This document shows positions 17,799-26,308 of a DNA stretch of 64,000 nucleotides, piece by piece. The notes below the pieces were generated by a model. The model searched no databases. It was given only the letters and a program-made list of their open reading frames with translations, and was not told where the DNA came from. Origin of the DNA: Polyangiaceae bacterium (lineage in GTDB: Bacteria > Myxococcota_A > Polyangia > Polyangiales > Polyangiaceae); NCBI GenBank assembly GCA_013214025.1, contig JABSRN010000015.1:1-64000 (forward strand), read 5' to 3'. Each line of letters begins with the position of its first letter. Within the stretch, counting starts at the first letter, position 1. The position numbers and the translations under genes were made by a program.

Positions 17799-18212
17799 AT
17801 GAGACGCCGATCCACGACCGAAAGAAAAATCCTATTCCCCTGGGAACGGCGTGGCGGTTTGGTGCGTCGTTTGGGCTTGCATCGAGCTCGGCCGCTCTTT
17901 TTTGCACTCTGCGCGTTAGGCTTGGCAATGTGGGTTGGCATGCGCGAACGCGAGCGTACGGGGGTCCGTCGGACCCGGGCACTCATCGCCGACGTTCGGC
18001 GCAGCATCGATGCCTACATGGCTGACCACGATGGGCAGTGCCCACCCAGCCTAGAAGTCTTGCTGCCGGAGCTGCCCGGGGCTGTCTTACCGAGAGACGC
18101 CTGGGGGCGCCCCATCAGTTTTCGTTGTCCCGGATATTGGGACACTTCTCGTTATGAACTCATCAGTGATGGTCCCGACGGATTGCCCGGCGGACTGGAT
18201 CGCATCGAATAG
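17799..18212 (+). CDS. GspG-like protein without a prepilin signal
   Basis: A 137-residue protein between gspF and gspG. Its C-terminal half matches a major pseudopilin: DAWGRPISFRCPG and the calcium-loop-like SDGPDGLPGGLDRIE. Its N-terminus instead has a long basic leader (about 30 residues) and a short hydrophobic segment (FFALCALGLAMWVGM, about 33-47) with no Gly-x4-Glu prepilin-peptidase site. It may be a bitopic membrane protein that presents a GspG-like head without entering the pilus, or a minor pseudopilin with an unusual N-terminus. GTG 17793 overlaps the gspF stop; ATG 17799 is 2 bp after it. Confidence 0.8.
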   Translation: MRRRSTTERKILFPWERRGGLVRRLGLHRARPLFFALCALGLAMWVGMRERERTGVRRTRALIADVRRSIDAYMADHDGQCPPSLEVLLPELPGAVLPRDAWGRPISFRCPGYWDTSRYELISDGPDGLPGGLDRIE

Positions 18213-18222
18213 GAATGGTGAC

Positions 18223-18669
18223 ATGGAAATTGTAGTAGATAGAAGCCCCCAGGGCCGGGACCTTCGCCGGTGTTATCGACGCGCGCGAGCTCTCGCTCGA
18301 GGCGTCAGCCTGATCGAGATCATGATTGTTGTCGCGATCATGGCTTTGATCGCGAGTGGCGTAGCGGTCGCTGTACTGCCGAAGTTCAAAGAGGCGCAGA
18401 TCAAGACGGCTTCAGGCAGTTGCCGGACCATCCGGTCGGGGGTGCAAGACTGGCAGCGGATGAACCCAACGGAGAGCTCATGTCCGTCCATGCGGCAGCT
18501 GGTGGATGAGAAGATCATCGATTCAGCGGCAGAAACCAACGACCCGTGGGGCGAGAAATTCACCATCAGTTGCGCCGACGATGATGTGAAGGTCAGTTCC
18601 AACGGGCCCGATAAGAAGAGCGGCACTTCAGACGATATTTCGGTTCCGAAGTCGCGCCGATCTGAGTAG
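18223..18669 (+). CDS. gspG: Type II secretion major pseudopilin GspG
   Basis: The main pseudopilus subunit, 148 residues. A 27-residue basic leader precedes the prepilin-peptidase site ARG27|VSLIE with Glu at +5, then the hydrophobic helix IMIVVAIMALIASGVAVAVL. The C-terminus has DPWGEKFTISC and the calcium loop SSNGPDKKSGTSDDI, diagnostic of GspG. ATG 18223 has AGGA about nine bases upstream; the frame is open further up into the previous gene but without a better start. Confidence 0.93.
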   Translation: MEIVVDRSPQGRDLRRCYRRARALARGVSLIEIMIVVAIMALIASGVAVAVLPKFKEAQIKTASGSCRTIRSGVQDWQRMNPTESSCPSMRQLVDEKIIDSAAETNDPWGEKFTISCADDDVKVSSNGPDKKSGTSDDISVPKSRRSE

Positions 18670-18675
18670 CGCGAA

Positions 18676-19434
18676 GTGTTCGTCTCCGTCGCTGATGTGA
18701 GCCTGCGTGGCACAACCGAGCCCCCCCGGAGGGGCGTCGGCCGGCGGCACGCGCGCGGCATGAGTTTGATCGAAACGATGATCGTAGTGGCGCTGATCGC
18801 CATTCTTACGGTGAGCATGGTGTTCGGCTCCGGGATGCTCTCGTCCAATCGACTTCGGGGGAGTGCGGTCTTGGTGGTCAGTGGCGTCAAAAGGGCTCTG
18901 ATTCATGCAAATTCGACGGGCAAGCCGGTACGGCTGGTATTCGATTTTGGGGCCAGCACGGTCCGGCTCGAAGAAACCCGCGGGCGAATGTTGCTGTCGA
19001 CTGAGGCAGCAGAGCTCGGAGACAATTCCGCCGGCGCCAAACCCTCAGAAAAGATCGCGGACGAGTTAGAGGCTGATGCCGAGCGGCTATTGAGCGGGCC
19101 GCAGGCGCCCCAGCCGCAGTTCGTGCCCGCGGCCAAAGGCGACTTTAACGGTGAAAGTCCGGGAGCTGGCCGCGAGTTACTCAAGGGCATCTCCTTCGGT
19201 GATGTGCAGACTTCTCATGATGACAATCCAGTTAACGAGGGGTACGCCTACCTCTACTTTTGGCCGGGAGGCGGCACTGAGCGGGCTGCGATTCAGCTGA
19301 GGCGGGAGGGAGACGGCGATGACGGCCTCACGGTGGTGGTCAGTCCGCTCACGGGGCGTGCCCGGATCAAACGCGGACTGATCTCTCTCGAAGAGCCCCG
19401 CGAGGACGCTTTCGGCTTGAGGGATGAGGAATGA
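18676..19434 (+). CDS. gspH: Type II secretion minor pseudopilin GspH
   Basis: A minor pseudopilin of 252 residues. The processing site is HARG28|MSLIETMIVVALIAILTV, with Glu at +5. The body has GspH-like strands (LVFDFGASTVRLEETRGRML) with an acidic Ala-rich insert around 110-150. The start is uncertain: GTG 18676 gives a 28-residue leader and GTG 18697 a 21-residue leader; the first ATG is the processed Met itself. It overlaps gspI by 4 bp (ATGA). Confidence 0.88.
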   Translation: MFVSVADVSLRGTTEPPRRGVGRRHARGMSLIETMIVVALIAILTVSMVFGSGMLSSNRLRGSAVLVVSGVKRALIHANSTGKPVRLVFDFGASTVRLEETRGRMLLSTEAAELGDNSAGAKPSEKIADELEADAERLLSGPQAPQPQFVPAAKGDFNGESPGAGRELLKGISFGDVQTSHDDNPVNEGYAYLYFWPGGGTERAAIQLRREGDGDDGLTVVVSPLTGRARIKRGLISLEEPREDAFGLRDEE

Positions 19435-20129
19435 CGTTCGCCCGACGGCTGCAGGCGGGTCGCCGCGGATTTTCGTTGCTGGAAGTGCTCGTTGCGGTGT
19501 CCATCTTGGGACTCGCACTGACCGTCATTTTGTCGGCTCAGGTCGGTTTATTCGCGAAGTCACGTCGGACCGAGCGCTTGAGCATCGCTACCGGGCTCGC
19601 GCGCTGCAAGATGAACGAAGTCGAGATGAAGCTCATGCTCGACGGTTATCCGGTGATCGAAACCAACGATGATGGCCATTGCTGCAACGATGAGTCTCAC
19701 CCGGATTACAGCTGTCAGTGGAGTATCGAAAATGTCGAACTGCCGAATCTGCCCGATCTCGAGGATACCGCGGTGTCCAGCGATGACGACGGCCTGACCG
19801 GCATGAATAAAATGGGGGCGCTCCGCGATGAGCCGGGTGCGCTGGGGGACGACAACAGTCTGGCGGGTTTGGCGTCTGCTCTCGGCGCTGATGACAGCAG
19901 TGCTGGCATGGTGTCGATGGTGATGTCCCTGGTCTATCCAGATTTGAAGATGATGTTGGAGGCCAGCATTCGTCGTGTGACCGTTAAGGTTGTCTGGAAA
20001 GACGGCAAGCTCGACAGAGAGCTGAGTGTGACTCAGTTCGTCACTGATCCTCAGCAGGGGAGCCTCGATCCGCTGGCCGCCGAGGGGCTGGGCGCCGGGG
20101 GATCAGGCAGCGGGGAGGACGACGAGTGA
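19431..20129 (+). CDS. gspI: Type II secretion minor pseudopilin GspI
   Basis: A minor pseudopilin of 232 residues, longer than most GspI. The prepilin site is RRG13|FSLLEVLVAVSILGLALTV. Two paired cysteines (HCCNDE) and an Asp/Gly/Ser-rich region (about 100-165) are inserted before the C-terminal strands VTVKVVWKDGKLDRELSV. It overlaps gspH and gspJ by 4 bp each, so translation is coupled. With GspJ and GspK it should form the pseudopilus tip. Confidence 0.9.
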   Translation: MTFARRLQAGRRGFSLLEVLVAVSILGLALTVILSAQVGLFAKSRRTERLSIATGLARCKMNEVEMKLMLDGYPVIETNDDGHCCNDESHPDYSCQWSIENVELPNLPDLEDTAVSSDDDGLTGMNKMGALRDEPGALGDDNSLAGLASALGADDSSAGMVSMVMSLVYPDLKMMLEASIRRVTVKVVWKDGKLDRELSVTQFVTDPQQGSLDPLAAEGLGAGGSGSGEDDE

Positions 20130-20836
20130 GCGCTCGAAGAGCCCGACAGTCTGGTTTCACCTTGATCGAGGTGATCATCGCGATCGGTATATTAGCGTTT
20201 CTGTCCATGCTGATATTTAGTGCCGTTTCCGGGATGCATCGGAGTCGCGAGGGAGTGGCACGCATCAACGACCGCTATCACGAGGGCCGGGCCGCCATGA
20301 CGATGATCACTCGAGATCTGCAGGCAGCGTACCTGTCGCTCAATTTGCCGGCGGATCAGCAGCTAGCCGTGGTGAAGACTGGTTTTCGTGGCGAATCCCA
20401 GTCGCCCGCAGACCGTTTGGATTTCAATACTTTTTCGAATCGTCGGTATTTTCTCAATAGCCATCATTCGGACCAGGCGGAGATTTCGTATTTCGCGTCT
20501 GTTGATCCGGAGCAGTCCGGCGTCACAGACTTGGTGCGCAGAATCAGCCCGCGTCCAGACCTTGAGTTCGACAAGGGAGGGCGTGTCGAGGTGCTCGCCA
20601 CGGATATCGATTTATTCGCATTGGAGTACCTCGACCCGACGACCGGAATGTGGTCTGAAAGCTGGGATAGCACCAGCGCTATCGATCAATCGGAACGTTT
20701 GCCCATTCATGTTCGGGTGGCGCTCGTGCTGAATGGCGGACGGCGCGAGGCTGCTGGGCGATCCCGGCAGCCGATCAAATTCATTACGACGGTGAGGATC
20801 CAAGTCCTCGGGCCGTTGAGGTATGCTGGGCAGTGA
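20126..20836 (+). CDS. gspJ: Type II secretion minor pseudopilin GspJ
   Basis: A tip pseudopilin of 236 residues with a minimal leader and the canonical site QSG10|FTLIEVIIAIGILAFLSML. The family features are the downstream helix (GRAAMTMITRDLQAAYLS) and the Asp-rich strand region typical of GspJ. It starts at GTG 20126 overlapping the gspI stop and ends overlapping the GTG of gspK. Confidence 0.93.
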   Translation: MSARRARQSGFTLIEVIIAIGILAFLSMLIFSAVSGMHRSREGVARINDRYHEGRAAMTMITRDLQAAYLSLNLPADQQLAVVKTGFRGESQSPADRLDFNTFSNRRYFLNSHHSDQAEISYFASVDPEQSGVTDLVRRISPRPDLEFDKGGRVEVLATDIDLFALEYLDPTTGMWSESWDSTSAIDQSERLPIHVRVALVLNGGRREAAGRSRQPIKFITTVRIQVLGPLRYAGQ

Positions 20837-22179
20837 GCGCTACCAGTAGAAAACGATCGGCACAGCGCGGTGTCGCGCTGATCATGGTCTTGGCGAGCCT
20901 GACGTTACTGACCGTGATGTTGGCCCAGTTTCAGGAGGAAACTTCTGTCGAGTTTGCGAGTGCTCTCTCGGATCGAGACGCATTGAAGGCGGAGTACGCC
21001 GCGCGTAGTGCGATCAATCTGTCGCGCCTATTGATTGCGGCGGAGCCCACGATCAGAAAAAAAGTTTCGTTTATCCCCAATATGCCTCAGATACCGGTCT
21101 GGGCCTTCGCTTCCCAAGTGTTGGGGGCTTTCAATGACAGCGAGGGTGCCGAGGCGTTCCAGGCGTTGGCTTCGGTAGATATTGCGGAAGGCAAGAACCT
21201 AGGCCTCCCTGACGCCTCGTTCCATGTGCAGATCGTTGACGAAGACAGCAAGATCAACGTCAACGGCCCGTCTCGCGACGATGTCGCATCAAAAATCCTA
21301 CTGGCGGCGGAGTTGTTAGGACTGATATCGGGCCCCCAGTATGACGAATACTTTGACGGCATCGACTCCGATGGTCAACACACGGACCGTCGTGATGTGT
21401 GTAGTGCGTTCGTCGATTGGGTGGATTCCGACCAGGATCAGTTCACCTGCGAACCCGGAACCGCCCAGTTCAGCGCGGCGGCGGCGGAGGACTCACATTA
21501 CCAAATGTTAAAGGACCCTTATCCGCGCAAGAATGCCGCGTTCGATAGCATCGAGGAACTGCGCATGGTCCGCGGCGTGAACGACGCATTTTGGTCTACC
21601 TTCGTCGAGCCGGATCCGGACGATCTGGTGAGTCGAACGTTGACCGTCTGGGGGAGTGGTAAGATAAACGTAAACACCGCGAACGCTCAGACCCTACTGG
21701 CGGTAGTCTGTGGAGGCGGGACCGGCCCCGTGTGCGACGGTGGCGAGCAGACTGGATTGTTCATGGGCGCCCTGGCCATGATGAAAGCGGTGATGCCAGG
21801 GATCCCTGTCTTCGCCTCCGAGCGGGCGTTTGTGAGGACGATGGAAGGGAAGGGCACCTTCGCCATTATTTTCGAACAGTTGGGTGTGCAACCGATCAAG
21901 TTTAACTCCAAGAGCCAGGCTGAAAAGGCAATCACTGTGAAGAGTCAGGTGTTTTCCATCGTTGCTGACGGAGTCGTAAAGTCGGGTGGGCGTGAAACCC
22001 ACACGAAGATCCACGCCGTCGTCGACTTCAACGGCGCTCCCCCGTTGATTCAGCGGCCGCCCCCAGGCCCACAATCCAACGCCGCAACAGCCCAACTGGA
22101 CGCTGTCATCGACCTCCTACAAACGAAGTCGATCCTGGAAAATCCGGGCGGCCGAATCGTGTATTACAGAGTGAACTGA
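20833..22179 (+). CDS. gspK: Type II secretion minor pseudopilin GspK
   Basis: The large tip pseudopilin, 448 residues. The processing site QRG13|VALIMVLASLTLLTVML lacks Glu at +5, which is normal for GspK. The large helical domain (QIVDEDSKINVNGPSRDD; later GSGKINVNTANAQTLLAV, a helix-hairpin-helix-like segment) is characteristic. The GTG start overlaps gspJ by 4 bp; gspL begins 4 bp after the stop. Confidence 0.95.
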   Translation: MSATSRKRSAQRGVALIMVLASLTLLTVMLAQFQEETSVEFASALSDRDALKAEYAARSAINLSRLLIAAEPTIRKKVSFIPNMPQIPVWAFASQVLGAFNDSEGAEAFQALASVDIAEGKNLGLPDASFHVQIVDEDSKINVNGPSRDDVASKILLAAELLGLISGPQYDEYFDGIDSDGQHTDRRDVCSAFVDWVDSDQDQFTCEPGTAQFSAAAAEDSHYQMLKDPYPRKNAAFDSIEELRMVRGVNDAFWSTFVEPDPDDLVSRTLTVWGSGKINVNTANAQTLLAVVCGGGTGPVCDGGEQTGLFMGALAMMKAVMPGIPVFASERAFVRTMEGKGTFAIIFEQLGVQPIKFNSKSQAEKAITVKSQVFSIVADGVVKSGGRETHTKIHAVVDFNGAPPLIQRPPPGPQSNAATAQLDAVIDLLQTKSILENPGGRIVYYRVN

Positions 22180-22183
22180 ACTC

Positions 22184-23665
22184 ATGGCAAAGCTACTAGG
22201 TATCGATATTCAACAGCACTATGTGCGAGCTGTGGTGCTGCGGACGAGTTTCCGCGGGCTGGCTGTGGAAGCCATGGCAGAGGTCGACCGAGCGACAGTG
22301 GACGGGCTGGATGCGGCTATCGCCGCCTGCGCTGGACCCCTCGCTCCCCAAATGGACGCGTCCGCGATCGCGGTAGATGGTGTCAGTGCCTTCATTCATC
22401 GATTGGAGCTTCCACCGGGGGCTGCCAAGCAGATATCTGATGTATTGCACTTCGAGTTGGAGGCGCGCATCCCTCTAGATATTGACGAATTGGTGTTCGA
22501 CCATCGCACCTTGCCCGCCGCGCGGGGTGAGGCGATCCCCATTTTGGCGGCTGCCGCGAGGGAGTCAGACGTGCGTGCCGAAGTCGCAGCCACGGCGGCG
22601 GCGATTGGCCATCAACCGAATCGTGTGGGGATCGGGGGACTCCCGCTCGCTAACTTGGTGGCCGTATGTTCCGAATTGAACGCTGCGGGTCCTGTACTGC
22701 TGTTGGACTTGACCGGCGACAGTACGGATTTAGTTGTGATGGCAGCCGGTCACGCGGTGATGGCTCGGACGCTCTCCATTGGTGTATTGGGGCTCCCGGA
22801 ATCCGCGCCTCAGTTATGTGGCGAAGTACGCCAGTCGCTAGCTGCCTGGGCGAATCTCGGCGGGGAAAGGGTGACCGCCGTATATCTATCCGGCTCCGGA
22901 GCGTCGGCTGTTGGGGCGGCGGATTATCTGTCTGATGAACTCCGCATTCCGGTCTCGGTACTCCCGGCGCTTAGGGTGGACGACCTCAGTCCCACCCATG
23001 CGGAGATGATTCCCCGGTTTGCCAAGGCCTTCGGACTGGCACTGAGTCTACGCACCGACCCCCGCGATCTGAACTTGCGGCAGGGCAGCATGGAGTACCA
23101 GCATGGCTTCGTGTTTCTCAAGAAAAAGGCTCCGGTTCTCGGCAGTCTGATGGCTGCGATCGTGCTGTCCTTTGTGTTCTCTGTTTGGGCAGAAGGGCAA
23201 GCCCTGGCGCAACAGAATGAGGCGTTAGAAGAGATTTTGGGTGACGTCTCGAAGCAGGCCTTCGGTGAAGAGAGCTTCGATCCGGATTATGTCCTGGCTC
23301 TGGTCGATCGCGGCGAAGGGAAGAAGACCGCGGATCCTCAACCGAAAATTGATGCCTTCGACGTCATGAACGTATTGAGCAAGTGTGTACCGGAAGACGT
23401 GATTCACGATGTGGAGAGCCTCGAGTTTCAGCGCCAGCACGTGAAAGTTCGGGGCATCGTCAATACCACCGAGGAGGCGGAGCGAATCAGTCAAGCCATC
23501 GCCGAGGAAGAATGCTTCGGAGCAGCGAAGATTTCGAAAATTACCCAGGTGGTCAACAGTGAGCGCCAAAAGTACGTGCTCGACTTCGACGTCAAGTGCG
23601 GAGTCGCCACCAAGAAGTCAGACAAGAAATCTGACGACGACGATTCCGCAGAGGAGGAAGAGTGA
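22184..23665 (+). CDS. gspL: Type II secretion platform protein GspL
   Basis: GspL couples the GspE ATPase to the inner-membrane platform. 493 residues: an actin-like cytoplasmic domain (about 1-305, beginning LLGIDIQQHYVRAVVL, close to PilM), one membrane helix (about 318-334, GSLMAAIVLSFVFSVW), and a periplasmic ferredoxin-like domain (about 385-470). The tail is Lys/Asp/Glu-rich. The stop codon overlaps the ATG of gspM by one base. Confidence 0.92.
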   Translation: MAKLLGIDIQQHYVRAVVLRTSFRGLAVEAMAEVDRATVDGLDAAIAACAGPLAPQMDASAIAVDGVSAFIHRLELPPGAAKQISDVLHFELEARIPLDIDELVFDHRTLPAARGEAIPILAAAARESDVRAEVAATAAAIGHQPNRVGIGGLPLANLVAVCSELNAAGPVLLLDLTGDSTDLVVMAAGHAVMARTLSIGVLGLPESAPQLCGEVRQSLAAWANLGGERVTAVYLSGSGASAVGAADYLSDELRIPVSVLPALRVDDLSPTHAEMIPRFAKAFGLALSLRTDPRDLNLRQGSMEYQHGFVFLKKKAPVLGSLMAAIVLSFVFSVWAEGQALAQQNEALEEILGDVSKQAFGEESFDPDYVLALVDRGEGKKTADPQPKIDAFDVMNVLSKCVPEDVIHDVESLEFQRQHVKVRGIVNTTEEAERISQAIAEEECFGAAKISKITQVVNSERQKYVLDFDVKCGVATKKSDKKSDDDDSAEEEE

Positions 23666-24246
23666 TGAGGATCCAAGAGCGATTCGAGCAGTTGGAGGCG
23701 CGAGAGCGCACTCTCGTCATGATCTTTGGGGCCGTTCTGGCTGCGTTGATTTTCCTGGTCGTTCCCCTGGTGGTGACGGGAACGTTGAGCGGAATGCGCG
23801 ATGACAACGAGCAGCTCCGGGAAGCTATCCAGGCGGTGTATGACGGTCACGAGGACATTGCGCTTCGAAAAGCAGAAAACCAGTCGATCGACGCTCGCTA
23901 CAAGTCGCCAGCTCCAGCCCTGGCCGGTTTTCTAAGCAAGCTGGCTCAAAAAAATGACATAGACATCAAGTCGAGTCAGGACCGCCCGAGTGTGCCGCAT
24001 GGAACTGACTACGAGGAGCGTTCGACCAAGTTGGACTTGGAGAAAACCGGTATGTACAACATCGCGAAGTTCATGGAGAGCATCGAACGCGCTGGATACC
24101 CATTGAGCATCAGTCGCATTTCCCTCACCAAGTCGCAGGTGGATAGCTACAGGGTGAACATGACCGTCGCGGCCTACCACCGTACCGAAGCGTCAAAGAA
24201 AAAGAAGTCACCAGCTGCAAGTGACGAGGACGAGGACGAGGAATAG
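23665..24246 (+). CDS. gspM: Type II secretion platform protein GspM
   Basis: GspM partners GspL in the inner-membrane platform. 193 residues: a short cytoplasmic start, a membrane helix (about 17-38, LVMIFGAVLAALIFLVVPLV), a coiled helix, and a small periplasmic ferredoxin-like domain (about 110-170). The end is Lys- then Asp/Glu-rich. ATG 23665 overlaps the gspL stop (TGATG); an in-frame GTG three bases earlier is possible. Confidence 0.9.
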   Translation: MRIQERFEQLEARERTLVMIFGAVLAALIFLVVPLVVTGTLSGMRDDNEQLREAIQAVYDGHEDIALRKAENQSIDARYKSPAPALAGFLSKLAQKNDIDIKSSQDRPSVPHGTDYEERSTKLDLEKTGMYNIAKFMESIERAGYPLSISRISLTKSQVDSYRVNMTVAAYHRTEASKKKKSPAASDEDEDEE

Positions 24247-24248
24247 CC

Positions 24249-25529
24249 ATGAAGGACCTAGTCAAGAAATACGCTGCATGGGTGGGCTATCCTCTGTTTT
24301 ACCTCGGAACCCTAGCGGTATTCTCGTACGTCTGCTTCCCCTTCGGGCAACTCAAGGATCGGATTGTTGCGGAGTACAACTCAACCCGATCTTCCGACAC
24401 TTCGCCGCGGCTTGAGATCGATGAAATTAGTTGGTCTTGGAGATTCCCAGGCATCACGATTGAGGGCGTCCGTCTGATTGGACCCAAACCCGCCTCCAAG
24501 AAAGAGGCGCGACGAGTGGTGACGATCGATGATGCCTATGCAACGGTGTCGTTGATTCCCTTGCTCTGGGGAACGACGGACGTCACCTTTGCGGGTGACG
24601 CGTTTGGCGGGTCGGTTGAGGCAGAAATTGGCGATGATTCTTCCGGTCGCAGCGTCCTACTCGAGCTCAGTGATGTCGATCCGGGGCAGCTTCCCGAGGT
24701 AGCCGATGCCGTGGGCCTACCCATCGGCGGCTTGATGTCGGGGAAGGTGGAGCTGCATTTCCCTGGAGGCAAGACGGCTGATGCAGAGGGGGAGATTGAG
24801 CTCGAGATTCTCGACTTTTGGCTGGGGGACGGGAAGGCGAAGATCCGAAATACCCTCGCTTTGCCGAGACTCGACATTGGCGAATTTCGCTTCACCGCGG
24901 CGGCGTCAAAAGGCCGAGTCGACATCGAGGAACTCTCGGCGTCTGGCAACGATCTGACCATCATCAGCGACGGCAAGATTCGCCTTCGTGAGCGTTTAGA
25001 AACAAGCCTTGCCGAGGTGAACTTTCGGTTCAAGTTTTCCGATGTCTACAAGACCAAGAGTGACATTACGAAAGGGCTCTTCGGGGATCCGAAGGCAAAA
25101 GGCGGGGGCTTGTTTGATCTAGACCCCAAGAACAAGCGCGCGAAGCGTGAAGATGGGTTCTATTCTTGGAAAATCACCGGTCCTCTTGCGAATCTGTCTT
25201 TCCAGCCGATTGGCGACAAGGCGGTCGGCAAGAAGCGCGGGCGGAAGGATTCGTGGCGCCGCAAGAAGCCGAAGGGTCGTAAGCGACCGAAGGAGGGACC
25301 GCGTACCAAGCTCAAGGACCGTGGCAGCAAGGATGACGAGGGCGTTAAATCAGCAGTTGAGAAACGCTCGGCGAGGAAGAAGGGCCGGACCGTTGCTCCC
25401 TCCGGGGTACCCGAAGAGCCGGCGGTTGCGCCGGCGGCGCCTGAGTCTCAGCCGGCTGCCGTAATTGAAGAAGGAGAAGAGGAAGAGCCGGAAGAGGAAG
25501 CGGAAGCGGAAGAAGAAGAAGAAGAGTAG
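24249..25529 (+). CDS. gspN: Type II secretion protein GspN
   Basis: GspN, 426 residues, an accessory found in some type II systems. It has a membrane anchor near the N-terminus (about 15-35, YPLFYLGTLAVFSYVCFPF) and an AsmA-like beta-rich periplasmic domain (about 55-310, with ITIEGVRLIGPKP). The last roughly 105 residues are low complexity: first Lys/Arg-rich (about 320-390), then almost pure Glu/Ala/Pro ending in an acidic run. It starts 2 bp after gspM and closes the operon; the next gene is convergent, 16 bp away, with no obvious terminator. Confidence 0.9.
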   Translation: MKDLVKKYAAWVGYPLFYLGTLAVFSYVCFPFGQLKDRIVAEYNSTRSSDTSPRLEIDEISWSWRFPGITIEGVRLIGPKPASKKEARRVVTIDDAYATVSLIPLLWGTTDVTFAGDAFGGSVEAEIGDDSSGRSVLLELSDVDPGQLPEVADAVGLPIGGLMSGKVELHFPGGKTADAEGEIELEILDFWLGDGKAKIRNTLALPRLDIGEFRFTAAASKGRVDIEELSASGNDLTIISDGKIRLRERLETSLAEVNFRFKFSDVYKTKSDITKGLFGDPKAKGGGLFDLDPKNKRAKREDGFYSWKITGPLANLSFQPIGDKAVGKKRGRKDSWRRKKPKGRKRPKEGPRTKLKDRGSKDDEGVKSAVEKRSARKKGRTVAPSGVPEEPAVAPAAPESQPAAVIEEGEEEEPEEEAEAEEEEEE

Positions 25530-25545
25530 GCCGTTCCCGCAGAGT

Positions 25546-26301
25546 TCATTCGGCGGTGACGACGGCCCGGCCAAATGCTCGTTTTGCCAACCAAGGGAAC
25601 ATGGCGAGCAACAGTAGCGAACCGATGACGCTGGGTGAGGCGACGTCCTGCAACGTCGAAATCGCCGCGAGCTGGGTGCCGGCATTTACGAATACGATGG
25701 TGCCGGGAATCATTCCGATTTGACTAATTAGAAAAAACTTGGATGAGGGCACGCGGGTCAAGCCCATCATCAGGTTGACGACGAAAAACGGAAAGAGAGG
25801 CACCAAACGCACGCTGAATATGTAGGCAGCGCCGTGTTTCGCGAGCCCTTCGTTGAAAGAGCTCAGACTATCCGCGAAGCGTTTCTCGACGAGTTCACGG
25901 AGCAAGAAGCGAGCGAGAAAGAAGCCCATCGCCGAGCCTAGAGCGCTGGAGAAGGCGACAATGGCGGTCCCTTTGAGCAGACCAAAGATGGCGCCTGCGG
26001 CGACGGTCAAGAACGCGGCGCCTGGAAAAAGTGGCGTGGCGGCGAGGGCGTAGACGACGACGAAGGACGTGAGGACCGGTCCGGGGTTTTGAGCGTAGGC
26101 CGAACCCACCGCGTTGCGATGGGCGCGCAACGCATCGAAGGAAAAGTGCTGTTGAATGTCGAGATGCTGGGCTAGCGCGAACCCGACCAAAAGGGAAAAC
26201 AGGAGCGCTAGTTTTGCCCATTTTCGAACACGTGCCGGAATGAAGTCCGCGGTGGCGAGCGGGGGAGGCGGGCTCGAACTATGCACCAGTGTCTCTGTCA
26301 C
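25546..26301 (-). CDS. TVP38/TMEM64-family (VTT domain) membrane protein
   Basis: An inner-membrane protein of 251 residues in the DedA/TVP38 superfamily. Membrane segments lie near 30-48, 82-112, 118-136, 170-190 and 215-240. The VTT hallmark region is visible: ATPLFPGAAFLTVAAGAIFG, then the re-entrant-loop block SALGSAMGFFLARFLLRELV and RLVPLFPFFVVNLMMGLTRV. Members are implicated in lipid scrambling or membrane homeostasis; the substrate here is unknown. It lies 7 bp downstream of the giant TPR gene on the same strand, so the two are probably cotranscribed. Confidence 0.9.
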   Translation of the reverse strand: MTETLVHSSSPPPPLATADFIPARVRKWAKLALLFSLLVGFALAQHLDIQQHFSFDALRAHRNAVGSAYAQNPGPVLTSFVVVYALAATPLFPGAAFLTVAAGAIFGLLKGTAIVAFSSALGSAMGFFLARFLLRELVEKRFADSLSSFNEGLAKHGAAYIFSVRLVPLFPFFVVNLMMGLTRVPSSKFFLISQIGMIPGTIVFVNAGTQLAAISTLQDVASPSVIGSLLLLAMFPWLAKRAFGRAVVTAE

Positions 26302-26308
26302 GACCGCA

